Assembly (NCBI GenBank): GCA_040266255.1
Contig: JBDQEV010000017.1
Span: forward strand, 1 to 25,027
Length of the DNA stretch: 25,027 bases
DNA from: Comchoanobacter sp040266255
GTDB taxonomy: Bacteria; Pseudomonadota; Gammaproteobacteria; Comchoanobacterales; Comchoanobacteraceae
Direction: 5' to 3'
Under the pieces are notes generated by a model that was not told the origin of the DNA, did no database searches, and saw only the letters and a list, made by a program, of their open reading frames with translations. The position numbers and the translations under genes were made by a program. This document shows, one piece after another, positions 1 through 7,315 of this stretch (the first letter of the stretch is position 1; each line of letters starts with the position of its first letter).

Positions 1-48
1 AACTTAAAACCACTTCTGATTGTTTCTCGTCTGTCTTTATTTGAGCAT

Positions 49-446
49 ATGAGTGACATCTAGAAATTGATGAATTACTGATCGAAAATGGTGCAGATGT
101 CAATCAAGCAAGAACAGATAATGGTATACCTCTACTCTATACTGCAGTAGAGAAAGGCCACCTAGAAATTACTAAATTACTCATCGAAAATGATGCTAAG
201 GTCAATCAAGCAAGCGCTGATGATGGCCTTGCTCCACTACATATAGCTGTAGAGAAAGGCCACCTAGAAATTGCTAAATTACTGATTAAAAAAGGTGCTA
301 AGGTCAATCAAGCAAGAACAGATGATGGTATAGCTCCTCTCTATACTGCAGCAGAGCAAGGCCACCTAGAAATTGCTAAATTACTCATCAAGAATGGTGC
401 TGATACCAACCAAGCAAGAACTGCTGATGGTGTAGTTCCACTATAT
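49..446 (+). pseudogene. Upstream ankyrin coding segment cut off from its start
   Basis: This segment is in the same frame as the ORF starting at 447 and encodes nearly four more ankyrin repeats, but it has no ATG, GTG or TTG after the in-frame TGA at 54-56. An ATG at 49 is one base out of frame and reads ATG AGT GAC ATC TAG. Adding a single G (ATG AGT GGA CAT CTA GAA) would give Met-Ser-Gly-His-Leu-Glu and run directly into the repeats, giving a protein of about 417 residues. I infer a one-base deletion just after the original start. A Gly-to-stop change in a longer gene is the alternative, but repeat similarity ends here, which favours a start at 49. Confidence 0.5.
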
Positions 447-869
447 ATGGCTGTATATCATGGCCACCTAGAAATTGCTAAATTACTCATCGAAAATGGT
501 GCTAAGGTCAACCAAATAAGAACTGATAATGGTATAGTTCCTCTCTATGTTGCAGCAGAGAAAGGCCACCTAGAAATTGCTGAATTACTGATTAAAAAAG
601 GTGCTAAGGTCAATCAAGCAAGAACAGATGATGGTGTAGCTCCACTACATTTAGCTGTATATCAAGGCCACCTAGAAATTGCCAAATTACTCATCGAGAA
701 TGGTGCTGATGTCAATCAAGCAAGAACTGATAATGGTATAGCTCCACTACATGTAGCTGTATATCAAGGCCACCTAGAAATTGCTAAATTACTCATCGAA
801 AATGGTGCTAAGGTCAATCAAGCAAACACAGATAATGGTGAAACTCCACTATCTATTGCAGAACAGTAT
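54..869 (+). repeat. Tandem 102-bp ankyrin-coding repeats, eight units
   Basis: Eight units begin at 54, 156, 258, 360, 462, 564, 666 and 768, exactly 102 bp (34 codons) apart. Each opens with a GGCCACCTAGAAATT-type block, except the first, which reads TGACATCTAGAAATT. Units are close to identical at the DNA level and differ mainly at a few codons. Repeats this similar recombine or slip easily, so repeat number may vary between isolates. Upstream of about position 48 the repeat similarity stops abruptly. Confidence 0.93.
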
Positions 870-1301
870 AAGAAAAAAGATGTATATAAATTGATCTGTA
901 TTAGAAGCCAGTCACTAATCAATCACGAAGTATCTAGCATCATTGAGATCAAGTCTCAATTTAATGACCTTAATGCGTCATATCTTGAGCCACTTAGGCG
1001 AATGGCGCGAATAATGAGTCAAGAATTTAAGAGCATGTTTTATGCATTCATGGTTTACAATAAGCTTAGTTTAGCGGTAGAACTATCTTCTGATATTTGT
1101 TTAAAAATTCTCTTCCCAAAAGTGATTGAATTAACGCTTGCAGATGAATATAGAAAAATGCCTAAGTTAAACCCCACCCTTTCTAATGATCTGATTTTGA
1201 GAGAGAATTACTCAATCAGCAAGAAGGGGGAAATTGAATTTAACTCTCATGGTGAATTTAAAGCACTACCGGTCTTAAATGCAAATCCCCCTACTTCTTA
1301 A
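447..1301 (+). CDS. Ankyrin-repeat protein, 5' end disrupted
   Basis: The first ATG in the frame at 447 lies in the middle of a repeat, so this 284-residue product is probably not the original protein. Ankyrin coding continues upstream in the same frame to about position 57. The repeats carry the consensus GHLEIAKLLIENGA and PLH.A. After the last repeat (about residue 140) comes a non-repeat C-terminal region of about 145 residues that I do not recognise; a stretch reading LSSDICLKIL faintly recalls an F-box core, which is weak evidence. Ankyrin proteins in intracellular bacteria often act on host proteins; that role is inferred here. It converges with secB. Either this is a decaying gene or translation starts at an unusual codon further upstream. 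Confidence 0.7.
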   Translation: MAVYHGHLEIAKLLIENGAKVNQIRTDNGIVPLYVAAEKGHLEIAELLIKKGAKVNQARTDDGVAPLHLAVYQGHLEIAKLLIENGADVNQARTDNGIAPLHVAVYQGHLEIAKLLIENGAKVNQANTDNGETPLSIAEQYKKKDVYKLICIRSQSLINHEVSSIIEIKSQFNDLNASYLEPLRRMARIMSQEFKSMFYAFMVYNKLSLAVELSSDICLKILFPKVIELTLADEYRKMPKLNPTLSNDLILRENYSISKKGEIEFNSHGEFKALPVLNANPPTS

Positions 1302-1439
1302 ACGATTAGAAAATTTCTCTATCCTAAGGTATTCAGATTATACCAAAGATTAAGCAATAGGGCTCTAGACAATACGAGACAAGTAGAAGCATAGCTTCAT
1401 TGTATTCACTTCTATTCTTCTCAGGTATCTGATATATAT

Positions 1440-1464
1440 TAATAGGGGCACGTAGCCCCTATTA
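1440..1464 (-). terminator. Hairpin terminator after secB
   Basis: A perfect 10-bp stem, TAATAGGGGC (1440-1449) and GCCCCTATTA (1455-1464), encloses a 5-nt loop, ACGTA. It begins 6 bp after the secB stop codon. The following minus-strand sequence is AU-rich (AATATATAT) rather than a pure U-run. Because it sits between convergent genes it may act in both directions. Confidence 0.7.
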
Positions 1465-1470
1465 TCAGCC

Positions 1471-1905
1471 TTATTCTGCCCCTTCTTTAGCTTTCAGTGC
1501 TCTAAATCTAGCATCAAAATCGACAGGTGAAAGGTGTAAAGGTGGATACCCTGCATTAGAAACTAACTGAGAAACAGTCTGTCTGGAGTAAGGGTAAATG
1601 ATTCCCGGACAGAAACTTTCAAGAATCTGCTCAAGCTCTTTACCTTCATACCCACTTATCTTAAATACCCCTGTATAAGTTGTAGCTAGCTTAAAGATCT
1701 CATCTTTGCTAATTTTTACAGCGACAGTCACAATTAAATTAACTTCATGCCTGCCCTCTCCTAAATCTTTAGATTTTACATCTAAATCTAAGTCAGCTGC
1801 TGGCTGCCATTCTTGTGTCATCATATGCACTGGTAATGCTGCACTAAAATCTGTGCTTGTACACCAAATGCTTTCAATTAAAAATTCTTTAGCTGCTTGT
1901 GCCAT
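1471..1905 (-). CDS. secB: Protein-export chaperone SecB
   Basis: SecB is a tetrameric cytosolic chaperone that keeps preproteins unfolded and delivers them to SecA. The 144-residue product has the family hallmark near the C-terminus, CPGIIYPYSRQTVSQLV followed by GYPPLHLSPVDFDA, matching the canonical CPN.LFPYARE and FPP..L.P.NFDAL blocks. Length is a little below the E. coli protein (155). The start is supported by AGGAG six bases upstream. It is the last gene of a yibN-grxC-secB run also known from E. coli, where gpsA normally follows; here an ankyrin gene lies opposite instead. Confidence 0.96.
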   Translation of the reverse strand: MAQAAKEFLIESIWCTSTDFSAALPVHMMTQEWQPAADLDLDVKSKDLGEGRHEVNLIVTVAVKISKDEIFKLATTYTGVFKISGYEGKELEQILESFCPGIIYPYSRQTVSQLVSNAGYPPLHLSPVDFDARFRALKAKEGAE

Positions 1906-1915
1906 AATATATCTC

Positions 1916-2164
1916 CTACTCTGATTTAAACTGTTCTAACTCACCGGAGTCGGCAAGTGATTTGAGATCATCATACCCACCAATGAACTTATTTTCAATG
2001 AAAATTTGTGGCATAGTCATATGATTTGTTTTTTTGATGAGTGCCTGCATTTCTTCTGATCCAATTTCCAAATGTATCTCTTCATACGGTAAGTTTAATC
2101 GCTTTAATAATGCTTTTGCATGCTCGCAGTATGGGCAATAATCTCGAGTATATATTTTAAACAT
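1916..2164 (-). CDS. grxC: Glutaredoxin 3
   Basis: A small cytosolic thiol-disulfide oxidoreductase using glutathione. The 82-residue protein is of normal length and carries the CPYC dithiol active site at residues 10-13, the cis-proline segment TMPQIF and the glutathione-binding GGYDD. Its start overlaps the end of the upstream rhodanese gene by 8 bp, suggesting translational coupling, and secB follows 10 bp downstream. Ribonucleotide reductase, encoded elsewhere in this window, is a classic electron acceptor for glutaredoxins. Confidence 0.95.
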   Translation of the reverse strand: MFKIYTRDYCPYCEHAKALLKRLNLPYEEIHLEIGSEEMQALIKKTNHMTMPQIFIENKFIGGYDDLKSLADSGELEQFKSE

Positions 2165-2564
2165 AGTCTTCTCCTGTAAGGTAGTTCTTCATCTCTAATT
2201 GATTTAATTCTAGACCACCAGTTAACCAATATGCTTTCTGATAATCAATGATATGCTGAAAATAGCGCTTAGACTGTATCCCATCATCACAGTAACAGAG
2301 TACTGGATATTTCTTTTCTAGCATCAGTAAGAAGGCATCTGGGTCTATCTCGGTAATGTCAATATGCTGAGAGCCTTTAATGCGTTTTTTTACGTAAGAG
2401 TCTTTAGACTGAAAGGAATAAATCTGTAGTCTTCTGCGCATAATTGGTGGCAAGTCTAATGCATAAATACAGCCTACTCCTGTTTTTGATTTCTCAAATG
2501 CATGCATCATTAATGCAATGAGGATTGGAAGCCATAGTGGCCACAACTCTATTAAGTCTATCAT
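2157..2564 (-). CDS. yibN: Membrane-anchored rhodanese-like protein (YibN type)
   Basis: A 135-residue protein with one N-terminal transmembrane helix (about residues 5-22, rich in Leu, Ile and Trp) followed by a cytoplasmic rhodanese domain. The active-site loop reads CDDGIQS (residues 92-98), keeping the C-x-x-G-x-x-S pattern of sulfurtransferases, and the domain ends with YWLTGGL, the usual closing strand and turn. The same helix-plus-rhodanese architecture and the neighbours grxC and secB are seen for E. coli yibN. The physiological substrate of this family is not settled. Gene identity is well supported by context; sequence divergence is considerable. Confidence 0.82.
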   Translation of the reverse strand: MIDLIELWPLWLPILIALMMHAFEKSKTGVGCIYALDLPPIMRRRLQIYSFQSKDSYVKKRIKGSQHIDITEIDPDAFLLMLEKKYPVLCYCDDGIQSKRYFQHIIDYQKAYWLTGGLELNQLEMKNYLTGEDYV

Positions 2565-2590
2565 TCCTTCTCCAATTACATATGATAAGT

Positions 2591-3412
2591 CTATTTTACT
2601 GAATCAATGACACCTTGACAACCTTTACAATAAAACGTAGAGCGGCCTGCTTGACGAGTTATGCAAATTTCATCACCGCATGAATAGCAGCTCTCGTTAG
2701 ATCTTCCATATACATATAGTTGCTGCTGAAAGTATCCTAACTCATCATTGGCCTGACGGTAATCTCGTAATGTTGTTCCACCTTGATTAATTGCTTTACT
2801 TAAAATAGATTTTATAGAACTCACTAATTGGGTAGCAGCATCTGATTGTAATAACTTGGATTGCAATGTTGGTAAAACTTTTGCATGGAATAAAGCTTCA
2901 CAAGCATAAATATTACCTACACCGACTACCACCCTCTGATCCATAATTAAGTTTTTAATACTTGTTTTTTTATTTTTACAGTATTTTAGCAAATAGCTTG
3001 AAGTAAATTTATCGTCTAAAGGCTCAAGCCCATAATGGGAAAGATAATCTTGTGCTGATAGTGTCCAAAAGAAATAGCCAAATCTTCTTGGATCATTAAA
3101 TACAAGTTGTTTCCCGGAACTTAAACTTAAAATAACATGGTCATGCTTAACGGGTTTATAGTTAGAGTCCTTTATTAAAAGCTTCCCACTCATCCCTAAA
3201 TGAATGACCAAGTCAACTTCTAGCTCTGCAATTATGAACTTTGCCCTTCTCTTAACTGCATAGAACTTTGCACCTACTATCTTATCTGATAGATCTGCTT
3301 GATAAGGGGACCTTAAATTGAAGTTGCTTCTCCAAACAGCTGTAATCGTTTGGTTAATGAGATGATGATAAACACCATCAACAACTGTTTGTACTTCAGG
3401 TAATTCAGGCAT
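2591..3412 (-). CDS. mutM: Formamidopyrimidine-DNA glycosylase (Fpg/MutM)
   Basis: A bifunctional DNA glycosylase/AP lyase that removes 8-oxoguanine and formamidopyrimidines. I start it at 3412 because the mature protein must begin Pro-Glu-Leu-Pro-Glu: the N-terminal proline is the catalytic nucleophile. The longer ORF from 3475 merely translates the tRNA-Ser gene. The 273-residue product has Glu3, Lys58 (RRAKF), the HLGMSGKL segment with Met74, DPRRFG (108-113) and a C-terminal zinc finger with Cys242, Cys245, Cys262 and Cys265. It begins only 18 bp after the tRNA-Ser 3' end, so it is probably expressed by readthrough from the tRNA promoter. The yibN gene follows 26 bp downstream. Confidence 0.96.
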   Translation of the reverse strand: MPELPEVQTVVDGVYHHLINQTITAVWRSNFNLRSPYQADLSDKIVGAKFYAVKRRAKFIIAELEVDLVIHLGMSGKLLIKDSNYKPVKHDHVILSLSSGKQLVFNDPRRFGYFFWTLSAQDYLSHYGLEPLDDKFTSSYLLKYCKNKKTSIKNLIMDQRVVVGVGNIYACEALFHAKVLPTLQSKLLQSDAATQLVSSIKSILSKAINQGGTTLRDYRQANDELGYFQQQLYVYGRSNESCYSCGDEICITRQAGRSTFYCKGCQGVIDSVK

Positions 3413-3430
3413 AACTTTATCTTTAAGACT

Positions 3431-3520
3431 TGGCGGAGAGAGAGGGATTCGAACCCTCGATGAGTATTGACCCATACTCCCTTAGCAGGGGAGCGCCTTC
3501 AGCCACTCGGCCACCTCTCC
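3431..3520 (-). tRNA. tRNA-Ser (GCU anticodon)
   Basis: On the minus strand a 90-nt tRNA folds with acceptor GGAGAGG/TCTCTCC (one G-U pair), anticodon stem CTCCC/GGGAG with loop CTGCTAA (anticodon GCU, reading AGC and AGU), a long variable arm typical of class II tRNAs (pairing around GAGTATGGGTCAATACTC), and a T arm with GGTTCGAATCC. The terminal CCA is encoded. A csrA neighbour to tRNA-Ser(GCU) is the usual arrangement in gammaproteobacteria. Confidence 0.97.
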
Positions 3521-3531
3521 AAAGTGCCGTC

Positions 3532-3560
3532 ATCATAGCATTGATCTTAAGAATACGCAA
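3532..3560 (-). promoter_or_regulatory. Promoter of the tRNA-Ser-mutM unit
   Basis: The minus strand has TTGCGT (3560-3555), a 17-bp spacer and TATGAT (3537-3532), followed by the GC-rich stretch GACGGCAC that resembles the discriminator of stable-RNA promoters. Initiation would fall about five bases before the tRNA 5' end. The -10 matches consensus at 5 of 6 positions, the -35 at 3 of 6. Confidence 0.55.
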
Positions 3561-3645
3561 GATAAAGGCAACAGATATTCGCTTAGCCAATCAGAATTAA
3601 ACAAGAATATAAATTCCGTAATTACTGATACAATCATGTATCCTA

Positions 3646-3671
3646 TTACGCTCTAATAGTAAAGAGCGTAA
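3646..3671. repeat. Perfect 9-bp inverted repeat between csrA and tRNA-Ser
   Basis: TTACGCTCT (3646-3654) and AGAGCGTAA (3663-3671) flank an 8-nt loop. It lies 50 bp downstream of the csrA stop, so the csrA transcript would contain the hairpin, but no T-run follows on either strand. It may slow RNase decay or act as a weak terminator. Confidence 0.5.
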
Positions 3672-3720
3672 AGGGAGATGCTTGTCATTCTGAACAAACT
3701 AAATCATGTCTATTGATAGA

Positions 3721-3945
3721 CTAGTCTTCCATAAAGTCTGATGGCTTAGCATTATGATTTACATCATGCACTTCGTCTTCACCAGCACCATGGATTTTTT
3801 GATAAATTTCCTCACGGTGTACACCAACATCTTTAGGTGCATCAATCCCGATTCGAACTTGATGTCCTCTAACACTGAGGACAGTGATGGTAACATCGTC
3901 ACCTATTTTTAGCGCTTCGCCTACTCTTCTTGTTAAAATTAGCAT
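3721..3945 (-). CDS. csrA: Carbon storage regulator CsrA/RsmA
   Basis: A dimeric RNA-binding protein that blocks translation or stabilises mRNAs at GGA motifs; in intracellular gammaproteobacteria it governs the switch between replicative and transmissive phases. The 74-residue protein starts MLILTRRVGE, and keeps Leu4 and Arg44 within VGVHREEIYQKI, residues central to RNA binding. The C-terminal 23 residues are acidic and variable, as usual. The leader contains two GGA motifs, one in the Shine-Dalgarno AAGGAGAAG, so negative autoregulation is plausible. It stands in the alaS-lysC-csrA-tRNA-Ser order known from Pseudomonas and Legionella. Confidence 0.97.
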   Translation of the reverse strand: MLILTRRVGEALKIGDDVTITVLSVRGHQVRIGIDAPKDVGVHREEIYQKIHGAGEDEVHDVNHNAKPSDFMED

Positions 3946-4000
3946 TTTACTTCTCCTTTCTTTCCATGAAATGTATTATTATACATACAAATCAAACTTT

Positions 4001-4028
4001 ATTATAACACTAATCAATGAAATGTCAT
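4001..4028 (-). promoter_or_regulatory. Sigma-70 promoter of csrA
   Basis: Minus strand: ATGACA (4028-4023, 5 of 6 to consensus), 16-bp spacer, TATAAT (4006-4001, perfect). Transcription would start near 3994, leaving a leader of about 48 nt. A second TATAAT occurs at 3983-3978 within a small inverted repeat, ATGTAT-tatt-ATACAT (3971-3986), but it lacks a good -35. The promoter lies just after the lysC stop, so csrA can be expressed independently of alaS-lysC. Confidence 0.7.
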
Positions 4029-4035
4029 GATTTTT

Positions 4036-4698
4036 TTATAAAATAACAGTTTTATGTGTACTTTTATCCCAATGACGAAAAATTATTCTTTTTTGATGCA
4101 TTTTTGCGAGTTCAATAGAGTTTCTACTCATTGGTGCTTCACGCTCATCAATGAGCTGTAATAAGTTTTCATATGAGATCTTACCAAGAGGCTGATTTTC
4201 TCTATTATATATTTGTGCAATATCTGAGTAGATGATGCATGGCAAATTCAATCCGATTGCTAATGCAACTGCTGTTTCATCAGAACCTCCCCTGCTGAGC
4301 AAGCGATGCACACCCCTCGCTGTTCTAGCCTGAAAACCTGGAACAATAACGATACTATCAGATAACTTTTGCTGAATGTACTCTGGATGAGTTTTACAAA
4401 TTTTTGGCTCAACCCCATTGCAAACCTCTAAGCCAGTTTTACTATCATGTATCACGATTGATTGCTTTCCGATCTTACAAAGCTCCAAGTGCAGTCTCAT
4501 GCAGCTCTCATACTCCCCCAATCCAACCTTTTGTGTATAAAGAGGGTCTGATTGGCTCGTTGCTTTGATCAAAGATTCAGTTCTCCCTGCTCGGGCAGAC
4601 AAAACAACAACTTCACCAACTTGACACCCAATAGCAATCATCCTCACTTGTTGTGCTGTAGAAACTGATGAGCCACCAAACTTTTTGACGCTAGGCAC
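4036..4698 (-). CDS. lysC: ACT-less aspartate kinase
   Basis: Aspartokinase phosphorylates aspartate, the first step to diaminopimelate, lysine, threonine and methionine. This 220-residue version keeps the amino-acid-kinase core: KFGGSSV (residues 6-12), VVLSARAGRTESLI, the GF segment at 121-122, RGGSDETAVAL (136-146) and YSDIAQIYN. It stops at the end of the catalytic domain; the two ACT domains of ordinary aspartokinases (total length over 400) are absent and no trace of them remains before csrA. Known ACT domains mediate lysine/threonine feedback, so this enzyme should be unregulated if active. The start is GTG, overlapping the alaS stop by 8 bp. The alaS-lysC-csrA order supports lysC descent rather than another kinase of the family. 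Confidence 0.82.
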   Translation of the reverse strand: MPSVKKFGGSSVSTAQQVRMIAIGCQVGEVVVLSARAGRTESLIKATSQSDPLYTQKVGLGEYESCMRLHLELCKIGKQSIVIHDSKTGLEVCNGVEPKICKTHPEYIQQKLSDSIVIVPGFQARTARGVHRLLSRGGSDETAVALAIGLNLPCIIYSDIAQIYNRENQPLGKISYENLLQLIDEREAPMSRNSIELAKMHQKRIIFRHWDKSTHKTVIL

Positions 4699-7258
4699 TC
4701 TTCACCCAAGATACAATATCATCTTCTAAAGCATTAATCGAAGCAACCTGAATTTTGCCTTGTGCAAAATCTGACTTTCCGCCTCCACTAACAGGGTATT
4801 TCTCAGATAAATGCCGCATAAGATCTTTTGCGCTTACTTTACAGTTCTTGGCTGCAATTAAAATGAAAAATTGATCTGAACTCATTTTCCCCAATAGAAT
4901 ACAAATTCCTCTATTCATACTGGATCGAACTGTATCCATTACTGCCCTTAGAGTTTGTACATCATCTGTATCTAACTCCTTAATCAAAATAGCCTCTTGA
5001 TCAATCATCATTGCATCTGTAATCCACTCTTTAGATTGCTGTGCGTATGTTTTCTTTAAAAGCTGCTGATAACTCTTTTTAGCTGTCTTGCCCTGATCTA
5101 CCAAGCCTTTAAGCTTAGTCAACAGCATATTTGAATCTGCCTTTAGGATTTCTAAGCACTGATTTCTCTCATTTTGAAGAGCATGCATATGTAATATTGC
5201 AGCTTCACCAGTAATCGCCTCTATTCTTCTTACACCTGATGCAATCCCTGTTTCAGACAAAATGATAAACAAACCAATTTCACCAGTTGCATTCACATGC
5301 AAGCCACCGCAAAGCTCTCGAGAAAATGCACCAAAGCCCATAACACGAACTGTATCTTCGTACTTTTCATCAAACAAGGCCATTACGCCTTGTGCCTTTG
5401 CAGACTCAAGATCCATATATTGCACATCTTTAGCATGGTTATGCCTAATCTCTAAATTAACCATATTTTCAATTGACTGAAGTTGATCTGGCTTCAATGG
5501 TTTGGGGTGTGTAAAGTCAAAACGCAAACGATCATCATTTACCAGGGATCCTTTCTGCAAAACATGCTCACCCAAAATTTCTCTTAACGCAGCATGCAGC
5601 AAGTGAGTCGCACTATGATTTCTAGCTGTTGCTTGACGCTTTTGGTCAACGACCATCCTAACCTGATCTTCAGTTCCAAATTGTCCCTCAAGCACTTTTC
5701 CAATATGCAAAACTGATTTCCCAATCTTCTGAGTATCAGTAACCTCAAATTTTCCAGTATCTGACTCTATGATGCCTTGATCACCTACTTGCCCACCACC
5801 TTCTGGGTAAAAAACTGACTCGGGCGTGATTAACATGGCTTCCTGATCTTTCAGGATAGTCGGAATCAGGGTGCTTTCATACCATATTTCCGCAATCGTT
5901 GTAGATAGTTCATGCTGATCATAACCTTTGAAGTCTGTTTCAATTTTACTGACCACGGCCTGTTCTGTAACAGAAAACTGAGTATTTGCTCGAGACCTTT
6001 CCTGTTGCTGACTCATGAATTGTAAATAACCATCTTTATCCAGTGCAATGCCTTTAGCTTGAGCGATTTTTTCTGTCATATCTAATGGAAAACCGTATGT
6101 ATCGTATAGCTTAAACAAGCTTTCTCCGCTGATGGTTTCAACGCCCTCTTCTATCAATTGATTCAATAACCCCATGCCTTGGGAAATTGTCTTAGAGAAT
6201 CGCTCCTCTTCATCTTGAATGACTTTAAAAATAACATCAGATTTTACAGCCAAATCTGAATATGCAGATTGATAGTTAGAAACAACAATTTTAGAAAGCT
6301 CTGCAAAAAACGGCTTAGAAAGTCCTGCATTATACGCAAATCCAATCGCCCTTCTCATAATGCGTCTTAATACATAACCTCGACCTTCATTCGATGGGTA
6401 AACTCCATCTGAAATCAAAAATACACTTGAGCGCAGATGATCAGAAATCACTCTTGCAGTAACAATATCAATGGATTTTTCCATCCCCTGAACCAGCTCA
6501 ATAATTGGCATGAATAAATCAGTCTCAAAATTATTATGCACGCCTTGAAGAACTGCACTGATTCTCTCTAATCCCATGCCTGTATCTAAGCCAAGTGATG
6601 GTAGGTCTTCTCTACTACCGTCTTGCTTCATATTGTACTGCATAAATACTAAATTCCAGACCTCAACATATCGATCACCATCTTCATCCTCTGAACCTGG
6701 AGGGCCACCCTCAATGTGCGGGCCATGATCATAAAATATCTCAGTACATGGACCACATGGGCCTACATCACCCATGGACCAGAAGTTATCTGCTTCACCG
6801 CATGAAATAACACGCTGCTGATCTAGGCCAATTTCATTCTCCCAAATAGCCCTAGACTCATGATCATCTTTAAAAACAGTAACCAGTAACTTTTCTTGTG
6901 GGACTTGATAAACCTCAGTTAACAGATGCCATGCATCTTTGATTGCTTCTGATTTAGAGGCACCTTTAAAAACAAAGTTCCCAAGCATTTCAAAAAAAGT
7001 ATGGTGTCTTGCTGTTAATCCAACCTGCTCTAAATCATTATGCTTTCCTCCTGCTCGAACACATTTCTGTGAAGAGCAAGCCCTTTGATAACTTCTATTT
7101 TCCTGGCCTGTAAACACATCCTTAAATGGCACCATACCAGCATTAGTGAATAGCAGTGTAGGATCATTAGCAGGCACAAGAGAAGATGAGTCAACTGACT
7201 CATAGCCTTTAGCTTTAAAGTACTCAATAAACTGATTTCTAATTTTTTGACTATTCAC
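4691..7258 (-). CDS. alaS: Alanine-tRNA ligase
   Basis: Class II synthetase charging tRNA-Ala. The 855 residues cover all domains: catalytic core with HNDLEQVG, HHTFFEMLGNFVF and MGDVGPCGPCTEIFYD; the editing domain with zinc ligands HSATH (about 547-551) and CGGLH (about 649-653), which hydrolyses Ser- and Gly-tRNA-Ala; and the C-Ala region ending near SGGGKSDFAQG. Length matches the family (E. coli 876). The start is GTG at 7258, with AGGTAAG just upstream. It is followed by lysC with an 8-bp overlap. A candidate promoter lies in the 53-bp gap after the amidase gene. Confidence 0.98.
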   Translation of the reverse strand: MNSQKIRNQFIEYFKAKGYESVDSSSLVPANDPTLLFTNAGMVPFKDVFTGQENRSYQRACSSQKCVRAGGKHNDLEQVGLTARHHTFFEMLGNFVFKGASKSEAIKDAWHLLTEVYQVPQEKLLVTVFKDDHESRAIWENEIGLDQQRVISCGEADNFWSMGDVGPCGPCTEIFYDHGPHIEGGPPGSEDEDGDRYVEVWNLVFMQYNMKQDGSREDLPSLGLDTGMGLERISAVLQGVHNNFETDLFMPIIELVQGMEKSIDIVTARVISDHLRSSVFLISDGVYPSNEGRGYVLRRIMRRAIGFAYNAGLSKPFFAELSKIVVSNYQSAYSDLAVKSDVIFKVIQDEEERFSKTISQGMGLLNQLIEEGVETISGESLFKLYDTYGFPLDMTEKIAQAKGIALDKDGYLQFMSQQQERSRANTQFSVTEQAVVSKIETDFKGYDQHELSTTIAEIWYESTLIPTILKDQEAMLITPESVFYPEGGGQVGDQGIIESDTGKFEVTDTQKIGKSVLHIGKVLEGQFGTEDQVRMVVDQKRQATARNHSATHLLHAALREILGEHVLQKGSLVNDDRLRFDFTHPKPLKPDQLQSIENMVNLEIRHNHAKDVQYMDLESAKAQGVMALFDEKYEDTVRVMGFGAFSRELCGGLHVNATGEIGLFIILSETGIASGVRRIEAITGEAAILHMHALQNERNQCLEILKADSNMLLTKLKGLVDQGKTAKKSYQQLLKKTYAQQSKEWITDAMMIDQEAILIKELDTDDVQTLRAVMDTVRSSMNRGICILLGKMSSDQFFILIAAKNCKVSAKDLMRHLSEKYPVSGGGKSDFAQGKIQVASINALEDDIVSWVKSA

Positions 7259-7286
7259 ACACTTACCTATGGATTACATTCTCAAT

Positions 7287-7315
7287 AATATATTTGAAAT
7301 TTTGATGTTAATCAA
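7287..7315 (-). promoter_or_regulatory. Candidate promoter of alaS
   Basis: Minus strand: TTGATT (7315-7310, overlapping the amidase stop codon), 17-bp spacer, TATATT (7292-7287). The -10 matches at 5 of 6 and the -35 at 4 of 6 positions. It would give a leader of about 20 nt for alaS. Confidence 0.5.

Noticed and set aside
3413..3475. N-terminal extension of MutM
   Set aside because: It is the translation of tRNA-Ser; Fpg requires Pro directly after the initiator Met.
3646..3671. Inverted repeat as a csrA terminator
   Set aside because: Good stem but no T-run on either side; kept only as a repeat.
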